Source: Perognathus longimembris pacificus (Eukaryota; Chordata; Mammalia; Rodentia; Heteromyidae). From it: a stretch of 64,000 nucleotides of DNA. The notes beneath the pieces are model-generated. The model was not told the DNA's origin, did no database searches, and was given only the letters and a program-made list of their open reading frames with translations. The translations under genes were made by a program, and so were the position numbers. Shown one piece after another: positions 1-12,019 of this stretch; position 1 is the stretch's first letter, and each line of letters opens with the position of its first letter. Location of the stretch: contig NC_063167.1 in assembly GCF_023159225.1 (NCBI RefSeq), forward strand, positions 21,145,360 to 21,209,359. The letters are read 5' to 3'.

Positions 1-579
1 CCATAAGGTTCAGTTCCCAGGCTTGTGTAAGACTACAGCTCAGGACCATGGATAGGTGAGGTCATCAGGATGAGGTCACAAAGACACTGGTTCCTCTTTG
101 TCCTGTCATGTGACACTTCCACCAGCAATACCTACACTTCAGGCATGATAGGGTAAGTGTAATGCCAGGAACACTGTTGTAAATAAAGCCTGCTGTGTGC
201 CAAATGCCTAGCCCTCTGGAGGATGTTTTAAAGAAGGTGAAATGTTTTAAAAACAGGAAGTTTTAAACAGGACAAACACAAAGCGTCTTCAAGGGTGGAT
301 TACCAGGAACACAATGAATGTACTGTTACGGTAGCCTCCCCTGAGCCAGTTGCTTAACCCTAGCTCTCCCAAGCATGACCCTCTAATCTCCCCAGTGTTC
401 CAGCTGCTTGAGTTGAAAATTCTTCCCTTCTTCAATGAGCTGTTCCAGTAGCTGCCCATCACCTATGGGTGGGTGTCTTGCATGACATAATCGGGCCATT
501 GAGGACTCGCCAGTTGTACTGTCTCTGAGCACTGGAAATGTTCCAGTGGCTTCTACCTCCCCATATTTATATCTTTGTG
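1..579. other. Unassigned intronic sequence
   Basis: Ordinary mixed-composition DNA. I see no exon, RNA gene or clear repeat here. Short ORFs lack coding character. Confidence 0.5.
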
Positions 580-1005
580 CTATCCCACCCCCTTGAACAT
601 AGGCTGGACCTGGAGACTCAATACTAATGAACAGAACAAGGAAAAAGTTGCCATGTCACTTTTAATATTATAGTATGAAATCTTGTGACTCTCCCTGGCT
701 CTTTTCTCTCACTTGCTTGAAGCAAAGTGACATGTTGAAAGCTACCCTATGGAGAGGCTCATGTGACAAGGGACAGAGGATGGCTTCCTGCCAACAACAA
801 TCAGTAGGAACTTTGGCTCAACGTCTAACAGTCTGCAAGGAACTGAATGGTGCCGGGAAGTGAAAGTAGTACGCTTGGAATTGGATCGCTCCCCAGGTGA
901 GCCTTGAGGTTCCCACAGGCCAGGGGAACAAATGTTCTACAGCCTCGTAGAAGACATAGCTAAGATGTTTCTGATTCCTGACACATACAAATTTATAAAT
1001 ATTGC
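580..1005 (+). mobile_element. MLT1-like MaLR LTR, degraded
   Basis: The segment follows the familiar MLT1 order in plus orientation: a block like 'ccttgaacataggctggacc', then 'cttgtgactctccctggctc', 'gctaccctatggagaggctc', 'gtctgcaaggaactgaatgg', and a terminal part ending near 'gattcctgaca'. These LTRs derive from ancient nonautonomous ERVL-MaLR elements and encode nothing. A second copy in the same orientation starts at 3585. Confidence 0.65.
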
Positions 1006-2412
1006 TCAGGTCACTGATTCTTGACAAAAAATTCCTTGGAAATTGGGAGTAGTTGGAGTGCAGATTTTGGTTTGAGAGAGGAATAGCTCTGTGATTTATA
1101 CTTAAAGGTGAGAGACTGCTTTGGAGTCAGGTATTGGGCAGAGGCTGGGGGTACTTTGAAGAGATGGCTAGAAGAATCTCCATTCCCTCCATGGCATTGT
1201 TGATAGAAAGCTGAATTTGGATCTCCTGCTGGTGGGGGCTCAAAGAATGTGGAGAACATATTACTACAAACTGGAGGGAGGGGATTGACCCTTGCTATGT
1301 AGAGGCAAAAAGCTGAGTGACACTGTTGTCTGAGGTTATATGGTAAGGGAGAACATTTGCCTAATATACTGTGATGGGGCTGCAGAAAAGTTCAATTAAA
1401 AGTGTTGACTTATATAAGAAGACAGGCAACACTGCCCACCAGAAAAGGGATGGGAACTCATCAGTCCTGCAAATTCTACATTCCAAGACAGGAATAGATG
1501 GTAATGTTAGAAAAGGCTTTTCTCTGTCAATGGAGAATTTGAGACAAAGCTGGGGATGGGACTGTGTGGCCCGTGGCTAAGACTCAGAAGGATCTAAGCA
1601 TGGAGACCCTTACAGAGATCCATGATCCTCACAGGTTTTCTCCATCCAACAACAGTGGCTGTGGGAGCTCAAGGCCAGCTCTTGGCCATCTTAGCAGAAG
1701 GCCCAGGTTGAGAAAGTTCTGGTCAAACAAAATTGTGGATGTAGCTTTTGAGGACCAAGGGAATCAAAATATGGCTTACAGAAGGCCATGATGATTTTTG
1801 CGAAAACTATGATTGTAAGGCGATAGCTGGAACTAGAAGGGACAGAGATAGTACACAAATTTAAAGAACCCACTGGGACTCCAAAACTTCTTTTCAGGAC
1901 ACAGATTAAAGAATCATGTCAGCTTCAAACACATGCTATCTTTTATGAAAAAGAAAGGGCGACACAGAACAAGGAACCAACCATACAGGGGAGAGCTAAG
2001 ACTCATGTAGAATTACTTCTAGCTGTTAAAACCTAGTCAAGAAACTTTTTCTGGATGGGTTTCAAGATGGCTATGGACCAGTGGGTCCTTTGCACCTGCT
2101 GTACTCCTCCCACCATTATGAGTAAGCATGCCTACCACCATTAACCCTATACCTAACTCACCAGTGGATACTGGACACGAGAGACCATTTATCTCTTTAG
2201 TTTTCCAAGTCATGAAATCCAGAGTAACAGCCATCTAGAGCCTGTACTTAAGGAACTATAGCCCTGAACCTCAGGTGCAGCTATCCATGATTTAGATGGT
2301 GAGTCTAGCCTTTCAGTTCTTATTACCCATCATGGGGTACTACATTTGGAGACCATGAAAAGTAGTGACTGCATTTTTGTATGTGGAAGGAACATGAATC
2401 ATGAGTGTCTGA
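1006..2412. other. Unassigned sequence between LTR and L1 end
   Basis: About 1.4 kb with no recognised gene. It could be decayed internal sequence of a MaLR element, because it lies between two same-orientation MLT1-like LTRs, but I cannot demonstrate homology by eye. Confidence 0.3.
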
Positions 2413-3235
2413 GTGAAGATTGTAGTAGCAGGGTCAGAAGACTCCAGCAGCACAACAATGTTCATCGCAGCACAATTTGTCATAGCTAGAATCTGGAACC
2501 AACCCAGATGCCCCTCAGTAGACGAATGGATCAGGAAAATGTGGTACATATACACAATGGAATTTTATGCCTCTATCAGAAAGAATGTCATTGCCCCATT
2601 CATAAGGAAATGGAAGGACTTGGAAAAAATTATACTAAGTGAGCAAGACCCACAGAAACATGGACTCTATGGTCTCCCTCATAGGGAATAATTAGTACAG
2701 GTTTAGGCAAGTCATAGCAGAGGATCACAAAAGCCCAATAGCTATTTATGAACACATAAGATGATGCTAAGTGAAATGGACTCCATGTTATAGAAACGAT
2801 TGTTATATCACTGTTGTAATTACTTTCAACGTGCTATGTGTAACCGTAGCTTCTATTATCAATGATCTTCTTGTATCCCCTTCCTGTGGTGTACCTGCAC
2901 TAACTCTGTATCTTACCTGAGTACATTGGAAACCGTGTATACTGGTATTAGAACTAGGAAACTGAAAGGAAATACCAAAATCGAGAGAGACAGGGTAAAA
3001 AAGACAAATGACTACAAAAGCAATACTTGCAAAACTGTTTGGTGTAAGTGAACTGAACACCTCATGGCGGGGAAGGGAAAGGGGGAGGGGGGAGGGAGGA
3101 ATGAGGGAGGAGGTAACAAACAGTACAAGAAATGTATCCAATGCCTAATGTATGAAACTGTAACCTCTCTGTACATCAGTTTGACAATAAAAATAAAAAA
3201 TAAATAAAAATAAACAACTTTAAATTGAAAAAAAA
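2413..3235 (+). mobile_element. LINE-1 3' end fragment
   Basis: The segment begins with the typical L1 terminal motif order: 'agaatctggaaccaacccag', 'gatgcccctcagtagacgaa', 'gtggtacatatacacaatgg', then 'tatactaagtgagcaagacc'. It ends in an A-rich tail with repeated AATAAA-like units (about 3185-3235). It holds only the distal noncoding part and the 3' UTR, including a G-rich tract at 3067-3105 that is common in L1 3' UTRs. The short ORF at 2413-2691 is a by-product. The clean tail suggests a fairly recent, 5'-truncated insertion. Confidence 0.8.
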
Positions 3236-3350
3236 GAAGACTCTACATGACTCCTGCCTCATGAAACCTCCTTTCCTTTAATTTGGGCTGGACATTCTAA
3301 TTGACTTTTGATGAGTTGAATGTGGCAATATTCGTTTCATATATTTCCAT

Positions 3351-3352
<2 letters not shown>

Positions 3353-3404
<52 letters not shown>
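3353..3404. repeat. (GT)n microsatellite
   Basis: About 26 uninterrupted GT units, directly abutting the 3' tail of the minus-strand SINE at 3405. Confidence 0.97.
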
Positions 3405-3405
<1 letters not shown>

Positions 3406-3580
3406 TGCCAGCACTGGGACTTGAACTCAGGGCCCAGTGATCTACCTTAGCTTTTTCACTCAAGGCTGGCACTTGATCATTGAAGCTATACTTCCACTTC
3501 CAGCTTTTTGCTGCTTAAGTGGAGATTGAGCCTCAGGATTCTCAGATCTCACCCTGCTGGGTCACTAGAATTACAGCAAG
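3405..3580 (-). mobile_element. 7SL-head/Geo-tail SINE
   Basis: Reverse-strand copy. The tail reads 'gcactgggacttgaactcag' and the head 'cctgctgggtcactagaatt', corresponding to the B1-like 'ctactcaggaggctgag' end. The central part is diverged. The TG tract lies at its 3' tail. Confidence 0.75.
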
Positions 3581-3584
3581 AGCC

Positions 3585-3960
3585 CCATGTGACCTTTGAC
3601 AGCAAGTTACCAAAAGCTGTGACTTCTGTCTTGTTCTGCCTTTGGTTTGCTCTAATAAAGCAACCAGTCCTAACAAAAGCTGCCCTATGGAAAGGAATAG
3701 GAGCTATAACTGAGAACCAGCACTGAGGAGCTGAAACCTGCAAACAACCACGCCAGGTGGATCTGTGTGGAAGCCATCTTCCATCCAGGTGGGCTTTGAA
3801 ACAAACACAGCCCTTAGTAGCTAACCTGGATTTCAGCCTTACATGAAGTCCTAAGTTGAGAACCTGGCTAAACCACACCTAACAAAGACAACATCTGAGA
3901 TAGTACATCTTTTTTTCAAACCACTAACTTTTGGAGTAATTTGTGACCCAAATATCCTAA
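3585..3960 (+). mobile_element. Second MLT1-like MaLR LTR
   Basis: It shares block order with the copy at 580-1005: 'agctgtgacttctgtcttgt', 'agctgccctatggaaaggaa', 'gaaacctgcaaacaaccacg' and 'accactaacttttggagtaa'. It lacks coding content. Its 5' edge is taken up by the neighbouring SINE. Confidence 0.65.
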
Positions 3961-4069
3961 TATCTTTACACCAAGGACCTACTATACTATAAATCCCCCA
4001 GAAACACAACCAAGCATGTCTTCCTCCAAAAGCTCCCACAGGGCCTTTGCAGATGCTATGTCCAGCCAG

Positions 4070-4350
4070 GATCATATTACCTTTTAGGTCTGGGAAACTT
4101 ATATTTGTCCCACTGGACTCAGATCAGGTATTACATCCACCAGGAAGTCCTCTATGATCGTCCTACCCACTCTGTCTCCCACAACAGCTATGTAAGTCCA
4201 TACATAGCCACTTCAGCATACAGTGCACTATAGCTATTGTCTGTCTCCCTGGCTGGTGGAGGACAGCAAGGGTCTTGAGTTATTGGTCACCCAAAAGCCA
4301 ATACAACTCATCATAGAGTAAAATGACAGCAAACTTTCATTGAATGCCTA
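4070..4350 (+). mobile_element. LINE-2 3' region
   Basis: The pattern 'accaggaagtcctctatgat', a pyrimidine-rich stretch, 'ctccctggctggtggaggac' and a tail 'cattgaatgcc' follows the layout of old L2 3' ends. Confidence 0.5.
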
Positions 4351-4436
4351 CACCTAGTAAACATTGAGGCAATTTTATGTAATTATCTTAATTAAAAAAA
4401 AATCCAATGCGCTAGATACTTTGTTATGTTTTGCAC

Positions 4437-4512
4437 TTTCTGTGCTGAGGATGGAACCTAGGTCTTCATCCCTGCTAGGCAATTTGTTTGTCACTCTGCT
4501 ACATGCCCTTTG
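4437..4512 (-). mobile_element. ID-like SINE monomer, diverged
   Basis: Reverse-strand signature 'gctgaggatggaacctaggt ... ctgctaggcaa', matching an ID monomer's B-box side and 'cttgcctagca' motif, adjacent to an A-run at about 4395-4404. Confidence 0.45.
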
Positions 4513-4929
4513 GGTATCAAGGTTAAATAAAAACATTCTACAGATGAGGAGTTTAAACACCAGGTTAGGCACTCAGCTCATGCTTGCTGGAAAGTGAACG
4601 GCTAGGTCACAAAAGGTGGTTGGCTCTTCCTGTCCGAGAAGTGCCAGTCCCTCTTTTTCCTAGAAACTCTCCACAAACAACAGAATGGGACCACAAGGTC
4701 TCCCAGGCACATTATGGAGTTGGTTATTTCCAGGGGTGGGGGGAAACCCTGAAACTACCCCTGGTGCCTCTGCATAAGAGCCTGGATGGTGCCAAGAAAG
4801 TGTGCGTGCAGCTGAATCTACACCTCCAGCCCCCCTGCTCACAGCAGCAGCGGCGCTTCTGGCTCATAGGCAGAAAGCAGCATTTTCCTCTTCCCATACC
4901 CTGTCATTATAAACCACACAAATTCCCCC

Positions 4930-5060
4930 AATACCCACGGTAAAACGAACAGATGCGGCTCTGTATTTTTAATGCATTATCTTGCAATTAGCGACAGTGG
5001 GCATGGAAGAATGCTGCGGTCCCCGGGGCTGCCCTTCACTGCTGCAGCTGCGAATACATT
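4930..5060. promoter_or_regulatory. Candidate conserved noncoding block
   Basis: A repeat-free segment with 'tttttaatgcattatcttgc' followed by 'aattagcgac' and several CpGs. Homeodomain-like ATTA cores lie beside a GC-rich flank ('gcggtccccggggctgccc'). This is compositional inference only. Confidence 0.2.
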
Positions 5061-5448
5061 TGTGTGGAAGAATCTGGCCAGGATCTTCTGGCCCACACAG
5101 CCCTGGCAAGGAGAATGAGGGAAATCTCCATCTGCAGAGCGTCTCCTCTGCCCAGGAGCAAAAAGGAGTTTGCTAGGGCTTGATTGTTTCTCTACTGCTA
5201 ACCTGGTCCCGTCAAGAGGATGCCCCTCCCTCCCATAGGAGCCCCAAATACAGTACCCAAAATATCCTGGATGAAAGAGATTTCCATCTGTGTGAGGCCT
5301 ACAGGTGTGAAGAATGTAGAATGCAGAAGGGGAGTGCCGCAGTACCCAGAGTTGCCATAAGGGGTCGTCAGTGTAGACTTCAGACATGAAGGAGCTGGTT
5401 GGTTAGTTCATGGGAATTCTTCAGCTCTGCTAAAAGGTGAGGGACTTT

Positions 5449-5463
5449 CCCCCCCCCCCCCCC
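5449..5463. repeat. Poly-C homopolymer
   Basis: Fifteen consecutive C residues. The exact length may be a sequencing estimate. Confidence 0.9.
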
Positions 5464-6019
5464 AGTAATAAATACAAAGCTATTAACTGGGCACTATGGG
5501 CCAACACATTTTCTAAGTATCTGGCACACTTAAATCCCTCGGTCCCAGACAACGACCACCAGGAATCTGCCTGTAGTTTAGTGAAATTGGGCTTACTGAC
5601 TGTCAGGAGTGAAGGAGAATGCGAGGAACTGCAGGATCTTAGGGAGAAGGTTCTAGAAAAACCTGGATTAGAGGAAGTAGAGCTCTCTGTCTTGGGTTGA
5701 ATGCTGCCAGGAGCATTAGCACTTAGGGTATTTAGAAGGTGGGAGATTAAAACATAAGTAGAGCTGGGGCTGTACTTCAAGAATTCTCACATTTTTTTGG
5801 CGGAAATCAGACAAGATGTGGCTGTGGGTCTTGTAATTGTCTTAATCCATCATGGTCATGGAGTGGCCTTGTCTGTTGTTGACACTGTGAATTATTTTAA
5901 AGTCATTAGAAGAAACCCAAGGTCTCTGTGTAGATGGTGGGCCAGTTTCTGGGACTGAGTCCTACAAGCGCAGGGCCAGCCTCCAGCGATCAAGGGCTGC
6001 TGTTCTTTTTCTCACTTGC

Positions 6020-6120
6020 TCATGTCAGTTTGCAGATGTAAAGCTGAGGCTCACAGAGATGAAACAATGTGCCCATGTTCTCAGGGCTAGGAAGTGCTGA
6101 GACTCCAGTGGGTACCAAGA
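6020..6120 (-). mobile_element. MIR fragment
   Basis: 'cagatgtaaagctgaggctc' and 'acagagatgaaacaatgtgc' resemble the MIR 'cagatgaggaaactgaggc' core in reverse orientation. Confidence 0.55.
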
Positions 6121-6369
6121 AACCAGCAGGAGCCTAGTGAATGAGGATGCCAGTGACAATGGGAAGCCAGGCTCTCCACCATGGCGTGTGGTTCTTGGGA
6201 ATGAAATGAAAAAACACATGGCGTGTGAAGTCAGAGATCTCCTTAGGAATCTGTTTCTATTGCTTATTAGCCATGTAGCTTCAGGCAATTTATGCAATAG
6301 CAGTGATTGAATTTTTCTTCATTATTGAGATAAAACGAGCAATGATAGTAGAAATTGGGAAAGAGATCC

Positions 6370-6560
6370 TACTCAATACTTACTATGTCTCAAGCATGGT
6401 TCTAAGTACCTCATAGCTACTAGAGCATCTGACACAGCAATCCCATGAGGCAGATTCTGGCTTGCTGATGAGAAGGCAGGGGCCCAGAGAAGTTGAGAAA
6501 CTTGTCTGAGGTCACACAGCTATCAAACAGGCATTCTGGCTCCAGCTCCACCCTCCGCCA
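6370..6560 (-). mobile_element. MIR element
   Basis: A good MIR core in reverse orientation: 'cccatgaggcagattctggc', 'cccagagaagttgagaaact' and 'gaggtcacacagctatcaaa'. Confidence 0.75.
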
Positions 6561-8390
6561 TCTCATACAGAAACCATGGGGCTCCTTTCCTTCTCGTGTT
6601 GCTCTAACTCATGCGCTTTAAGACTCCAGTTGTTTTGATGGCGATTTAATGCTCTGGAACTCTCCAAGCCCCAGACTTCTGCCTATGGGTCAGTCTAAGC
6701 TGCTTGCCTGGTGCTGGTTTGGAGCACATTCATTTCCTTAGAAGGTCAAAACATTCTTGGCACGACAGATAATATAGATTCAGGTTGCTACAGTCAATAG
6801 ATCAAGTAAAACATTGGATTGCTTTACTGGAATTTCTACACTTCTCAGTAAGTACTAAAGAGAGAGAAAAAACATTGGAAAATGGGGAAAAAATTGGATG
6901 GGGTGGGGGTGGGGGATGGCTTGAGGTTGCAGCTTAGCCTTCTTTTGGCAAGACTGATGTTGTGGGCAGAAGGCAAATGGCTGCCAAGAGGAAATAGGTC
7001 AGACTTGGAGGGCTTCCTCCAGTCGTGCAACAGCACAGAGCTGTTCAGCATGGCCACGGCTCACTGCCCGAGGCTGACTCAGCATTGTTAACCTGTGGAG
7101 TGGGTTCATAGGCTGCATCCCAAGTTCTGGGAGAAAGGAAGGCCAGGACTCCTAGGCCCAGTGGCCCCAGTAACGGAGGTCTTTAGGATTGCAAATCTCT
7201 CTGCTGTTCCATGCAATCCCAGATCATCACCATCAGCCTCTCTGAGGCTCATCTGGCCTTAATTATATCTCTAAATCCCAAGGTATTACAAGCCTTGAGA
7301 ATCTGGGGAATTCGGCTACTTAGAGGACTAGTTATAATCACAGTAATCCTTGGTATTTACCAAGCTCCCTTTTCCAGACTGTGAAAGCCAGCCAGACAGC
7401 ACTGAAGTGGTGAGGACACCCTAAGATTACACTCAAGTTCTCTTCACAGAGAGCTAGACCCTTAAATTGCATCGTTTTGTTTAGCTCAGGGATGTGGATG
7501 AAAAAAAAATTCCCCCTTTGTTACCTCCTGAGAGAAACCAGATGTAGTAGGGAAGCCTCAAGGTATTTGCTAGACCCTCTTCCAGGGACTGTTCTGCTCC
7601 CCTCTCCCATCACCCAGAGGATGGGCTCAGGTCCCTATGCTTGTATCTGCTGAACTTGTTCCTCCCTCGCAGCAGCTGATTGGACAAGGAGTGGACAGGG
7701 GACTAATGAGTAGAGCCAATCACATTCTCTCTCAGTAATTTGAATAAAAGGTGTAGAAATGGGGTCAGTTGTTGAGCTGCTAAAGCTAGAAGGTCAGGAA
7801 GAGCGAAAGACTGGAGTGAACACTCAGGAACATGTACACAGAGAAGACAAATAGCCCATGTGGGACCCAAGAACTGATCCCCAGAACTTTTTGTCCCATG
7901 TACAGCCCCCCCCACACACACTCCAATTGCAAAGCCATGAGCTATTCCACAAGAACACTGCTTTATGGCACTGAGGCACTAGTAATCTGGAACTTGTGCT
8001 TCATTTTCTCACATACAACATGCCTTCCCTTCAGCATCAGCAGATGAGGCCAGCCCCAGCCCCTGTAAACTGGCTTATTGTGCACAAGATGGGGCAGACA
8101 GGGAGACCAGCACATGGGCTATTCCACAGAACCCTGCTGACTTGTATCAGAAGCCAACATGGACCTCCCAGGAGCGGCCGGTGTGTTGGGCACAATTGCC
8201 CCTGACCTCCCCTGCTTGACTGAGAAGGGCTGAGGCCAAGTCCCTGCCAAGGAGCCATTGTTAGGACACAGCACAGCCATCTGCTCCTATATCGATCTGA
8301 CAGTGGCGGCTTAGGCTGAAGACATAGACAGATGCCCAGGGAGCAGCACAATTCGATGAACGGCCCTCATTGATCCACTTACCTGCTTGA
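6561..8390. other. Unassigned intronic sequence
   Basis: No exon or RNA gene seen. Composition is mixed, with short G-runs near 6900. The overlapping short ORFs on both strands are not gene-like. Confidence 0.4.
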
Positions 8391-8634
8391 TGGCTGGCCA
8401 AACTCTCTGTTTGAAAGACTCATGGAAGGTCAGAGCTGGAAGGGCACCTTAGAGAGGCCCGGGACAGCACAGGATTGTCACAAATGGGAAAAGCAAGCCC
8501 CACAGACACTATTGAGATGTGACCTTTCCAATTTCAATCAAGGGGGATCCAAATAGCTGCACTGCTTATGGGATAGCTTTAGGAGAAAAGGTTTGGCTTT
8601 GTAGCCCTATGTTTCCCAAAGGGAGCAAAAGCAA

Positions 8635-8673
8635 AGTGTGTGTGTGTGTGTGTGTATGTGTGCGTGTGTGTGT
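8635..8673. repeat. Interrupted (TG)n microsatellite
   Basis: TG repeat with TA and CG interruptions (tgtatgtgtgcgtg). Confidence 0.95.
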
Positions 8674-9349
8674 TCCCCTCTGAAGGAATGAGTCAAAGCT
8701 CTTGGACCAAAAGAAAAAGCACATTCTTATGTTACCACCCAGGTAGCAATGGGCTGTCACTAATTCAGAACCCCTCTTCCCTTGCTCTGTGGGACACAAG
8801 CATAATCAAAGCATTTGCTCGGCTGTCGAGGGGTAGGGGAGGGGGGACCCCAAAGATAGTGTGTGAGACCATGACCTTGTGGGTGACAGCTTTTCTTAAG
8901 CACATTTTCAAGTCAACCTGCCATATTCCAGTACCAATGAGTCTCCAGCCAGCAATTCAAGAGCCCCAAGTGAAATCTGCAAATAGGCTGCTGTCCTTCA
9001 TCCTTATCTAAGGTAGCAGGGGACACAATCCCCAGAGTCCCTATAGCCTTGGTGACTGAGCACCTCACCGGAGTTGCAACCTGAGATGAACTGGTGTGTG
9101 TCGAGTCTTGGGCACTGAGACTAGGGAAACTCTGTGGGTGGCTGGGCCTGGGTTCATTCTCTCCGGGTTTGGGATTTATCCTCTTTGTCTGCTTAGATTT
9201 CGACTTCTCAATATGCCAGCCCAGAGAAGGGTAGCCTTTGGCTTACTTCCTTAGATAGTGAATATGGAGAGTTGCTCTGTCTTCAACTCCTGCTCTAACC
9301 AGCTGCCCTGCAATCTAAAGAATTGGCTTTAGAGGAAGGAAAGGACTGG

Positions 9350-9530
9350 TTGCAGATGCTGTATATTCTACTGACTAAGCTTACTTAGACAAGTTACCTA
9401 ACCTTATCGTTGTGAGCCACATTTTCTTTTCCCATGGAAAAGGGATATTAAGACCTACTCAACACAACTGGGATAAAGGAGACAGAATAAATGAAGCAAC
9501 AGACATAAAGCATTGGGCCCAGTGTATCAC
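9350..9530 (+). mobile_element. MIR fragment, plus orientation
   Basis: 'agacaagttacctaacctta' and a final 'gaagcaacagacataaagca' fit the distal MIR layout (tcacttaacctct ... taaagcgcttagc). Confidence 0.5.
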
Positions 9531-9544
9531 ACCTAAGGCTGATA

Positions 9545-9740
9545 TGTAACATCCACTGAGAGCTTATGATAAGGTTAAGTTCTATGCAAAGTGCTTTGTG
9601 GGCATTATCTTATTTAATCTCCACGAGAGATCCTATTATCCTAAAATTTAAAATGAGAAATCAGAGGCTTGGAAGGTTAAGTAAATTGTCAAGGTCAACA
9701 GCTGGTCAGTGACTGCGCAAGCATTAGTTGTGATCTCGTG
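9545..9740 (-). mobile_element. MIR element
   Basis: 'tgctttgtgggcattatctt', 'atttaatctccacgagagat' and 'gaggcttggaaggttaagta' give the reverse-orientation MIR order, ending near 'caacagctggtcagtgactg'. Confidence 0.7.
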
Positions 9741-9895
9741 AACACCAAAGGTAATGATTTATCTAATTTAATGTCTTACTATTTCTATTATGTTGTAGAA
9801 ACTAAGAAAAAAAAGTGTGCCTATTGAATGCATGGATCCTAAGTATCTTTTGCATGCTTGGGTTCAAAGTACAACTCTACAAACTACTCAAACTT

Positions 9896-9951
9896 TCTGT
9901 CTGTCTGTCTGTCTGTTTCTCTGCCTGCCTGCCTGCCTGTCTGTCTCTCTG
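9896..9951. repeat. (CTGT)/(CTGC)n low-complexity tract
   Basis: Tetranucleotide CTGT and CTGC repeats with a CTCT ending. Confidence 0.9.
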
Positions 9952-10422
9952 TGGGAAGCATTAATAAGCTGCTGCTTTATTTCTGACAGCATTTGTTTTC
10001 TTATCACTAGTATGGCTATTACTGGATCTTTTAATCCATTCAGACCTGCAACCCAAATGAACACATTTTCATACCACCCACTCTTTAATCAGAGATTAAA
10101 CGATCTAAACTCACAAATTCAGCACTTTGGACAGAGCCAGAGTTTTCTTGCCATAATGAGTAGTCAGTATATTGGATTTGCATTTTAAAACCTATTTACA
10201 TTAAATGTGTGACCCACATATGAGGAGAGGCTACACTCTCCTCTCCTAGTTCAGTTTTCTGGCTCTCCTTTCCTGCTCCAAGCCAGTGAGATGAGGAAAA
10301 GCTGCCATAAAGATTTTATGAATCCAAGAGGAATGTTACTCAGATAGGAGTTATTTCAAAGGCATCATTCTGAAACTATGGCATGTTGTTTAAAGAAGAA
10401 GCAAAGCTCAGAGTGGCAGGAT

Positions 10423-10624
10423 TTTTTTTTTTTTGCCAGTCCTGGGCCTTGGGCTCAGGGCCTGAGCACTGTCCCTGGCTTCTTTTTGCTCAAGGCTAGC
10501 ACTCTGCCACTTGAGCCACAGCGCCACTTCTGGCTGTTTTCTATAATGTAGTGCTGGGGAATCAAACCCAGGGCTTCATGGATAGGAGGCGAGTGCTCTA
10601 CCACTAGGCCATATTCCCAGCCCC
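10423..10624 (-). mobile_element. IDL-Geo dimeric SINE, full length
   Basis: Reverse-strand full-length copy: T-run, Geo monomer ('gccagtcctgggccttgggc'), then the ID-like monomer ending 'aggccatattcccagcc'. It is flanked by a near-perfect direct repeat (gcaggatt before the T-run and after the head), the target-site duplication of L1-mediated insertion. Confidence 0.9.
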
Positions 10625-10796
10625 AGCAGGATTCTTAACTCAAGGAAAGCCCCAGTGTTGGAGAGAATAACATCTTAATAACTATTAGATAAACAATTTA
10701 ATTTGATTCAACTCCACAGGCTATGTGTAAATGTTATCCACATCACTGGGTCTGTACTTGAAACCAGTGATAATAACAATAACATGTCCCCTTCTC

Positions 10797-11022
10797 TTGG
10801 GCTGAATACTGGAGACTCACACTGTAATCCTAACGTACTCAGGAGGCTGATAGAGGTTCAAAGCCAGCCCAGGCAGTCCATGAGACTCCTATCTTGAATT
10901 AACAACCAAAAAGCAGGAAGTAGAGTTGCGGCTCAAGAGTTAAAGCAGCAGCCTTAAGGGAAAAAGCCAAGTGAGATTGCAAGTTCCTGAGTTCAAGCTC
11001 TAGTAGCAAAGGGAAATAAAGA
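10797..11022 (+). mobile_element. 7SL-head/Geo-tail SINE
   Basis: Plus-strand copy: 'cacactgtaatcctaacgta' and 'ctcaggaggctga' head, then a Geo-type tail 'ggctcaagagttaaagcagc ... gagttcaagctct'. Confidence 0.8.
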
Positions 11023-11439
11023 ATATATTCTTTTCTCCATTTATGAAGACAAAGAGGAAGTAATTACTGTACTGGAGCTTTCAGATTTCATCCTTGGGAC
11101 AAAAATGTATTTACGAGGCCCAGTATGTACTGAATATTGCAAACCAACAAGGCTCAACTTCTGCCTTCTACACCCTTACTGGCTAGGGGTAAAGATCTGT
11201 ATCCATATGCAAAACAAAAATGCAGTGAGATGGGATTAAAAGAGAAATAGGTACCAGAGCTTACTAGCTGGAAAGTCATTTCAGAATTGCGGTTTGTCTA
11301 TATCTTTTGTGTTGCTTACAAATTATTCACTCTCCAAGATGTTAGTTGGTGTGCCCTTTCCTCACTCACAAAGAGTTAGTCTTTCCTGCCTGGGGTTCAC
11401 ACAAGGTGTTGGGAAAAGGGAAATGGAAGTGACAGACAG

Positions 11440-11700
11440 ACATGGTGATGGCGGCCTAGGAAGAGGTGGAGATGCTTGAATTGGATTTCGAAAAATGCCA
11501 AGAAGCTCATACTGGATGGAGAAGGCAGGAAGGATAAAGACATAGTAATGTGAACAGCTATGATGTGTTTCTGGAGCAGTGAGTAGCTTGGGTGGCGTAG
11601 GCAAGGCACATGGGATTGGTGTGGGGAGATGGTGGTACTGGAGAAGATGGAAGAGGATTCAGGTACTTGGTTAGGACGAGATCAGATTTTGAAAGTCCTC
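11440..11700 (-). mobile_element. LINE-2 fragment
   Basis: Purine-rich run with 'ggataaagacatagtaatgt', 'tgtgtttctggagcagtgag' and 'gagatcagattttgaaagtc', the usual look of L2 read from its reverse strand. Confidence 0.5.
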
Positions 11701-11751
11701 TGCTAGGAAATGTGTGATTCATCCGTGAGTGATAGCACTATCCAAATCCAT

Positions 11752-11830
11752 TTTAAGTTGTTGGGGTTTGGCTCAGTGGTTGAACATGTACTCAGTATAC
11801 TTGAAGCCCTGGATTCTATCCCTGGCACCC
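11752..11830 (+). mobile_element. ID-like SINE monomer
   Basis: 'ggggtttggctcagtggttg ... gaagccctggattctatccc' preserves tRNA-like A- and B-box spacing of ID elements. A CA microsatellite follows at its tail. Confidence 0.7.
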
Positions 11831-11847
11831 CCCCACCCCCTGCCCTG

Positions 11848-11849
<2 letters not shown>

Positions 11850-11895
<46 letters not shown>
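11850..11895. repeat. (CA)n microsatellite
   Basis: About 23 CA units, directly 3' of the ID monomer after a C-rich linker. Confidence 0.97.
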
Positions 11896-11898
<3 letters not shown>

Positions 11899-12019
11899 AA
11901 GTACATTTTAACTTGTACTGATTTTCCTGGACCCTGAAAGTAATATAGTCTTGTTGTTAAACTTACAGAAAATACAAATGACCAGAAAGTAAAAGCACAT
12001 TAATAATCTCTATTCATAG

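Noticed and set aside
2413..2691. 92-codon ORF in the L1 end
   Set aside because: It is a translation of L1 terminal sequence and not a gene.
4977..5387. 136-codon minus-strand ORF
   Set aside because: There is a competing plus-strand ORF in the same DNA, no recognisable motif, and no convincing splice sites at its edges.
10423..10624. Possible tRNA genes (A- and B-box motifs)
   Set aside because: The motifs belong to tRNA-derived SINEs with tails and target duplications. No cloverleaf with a full acceptor stem is evident.
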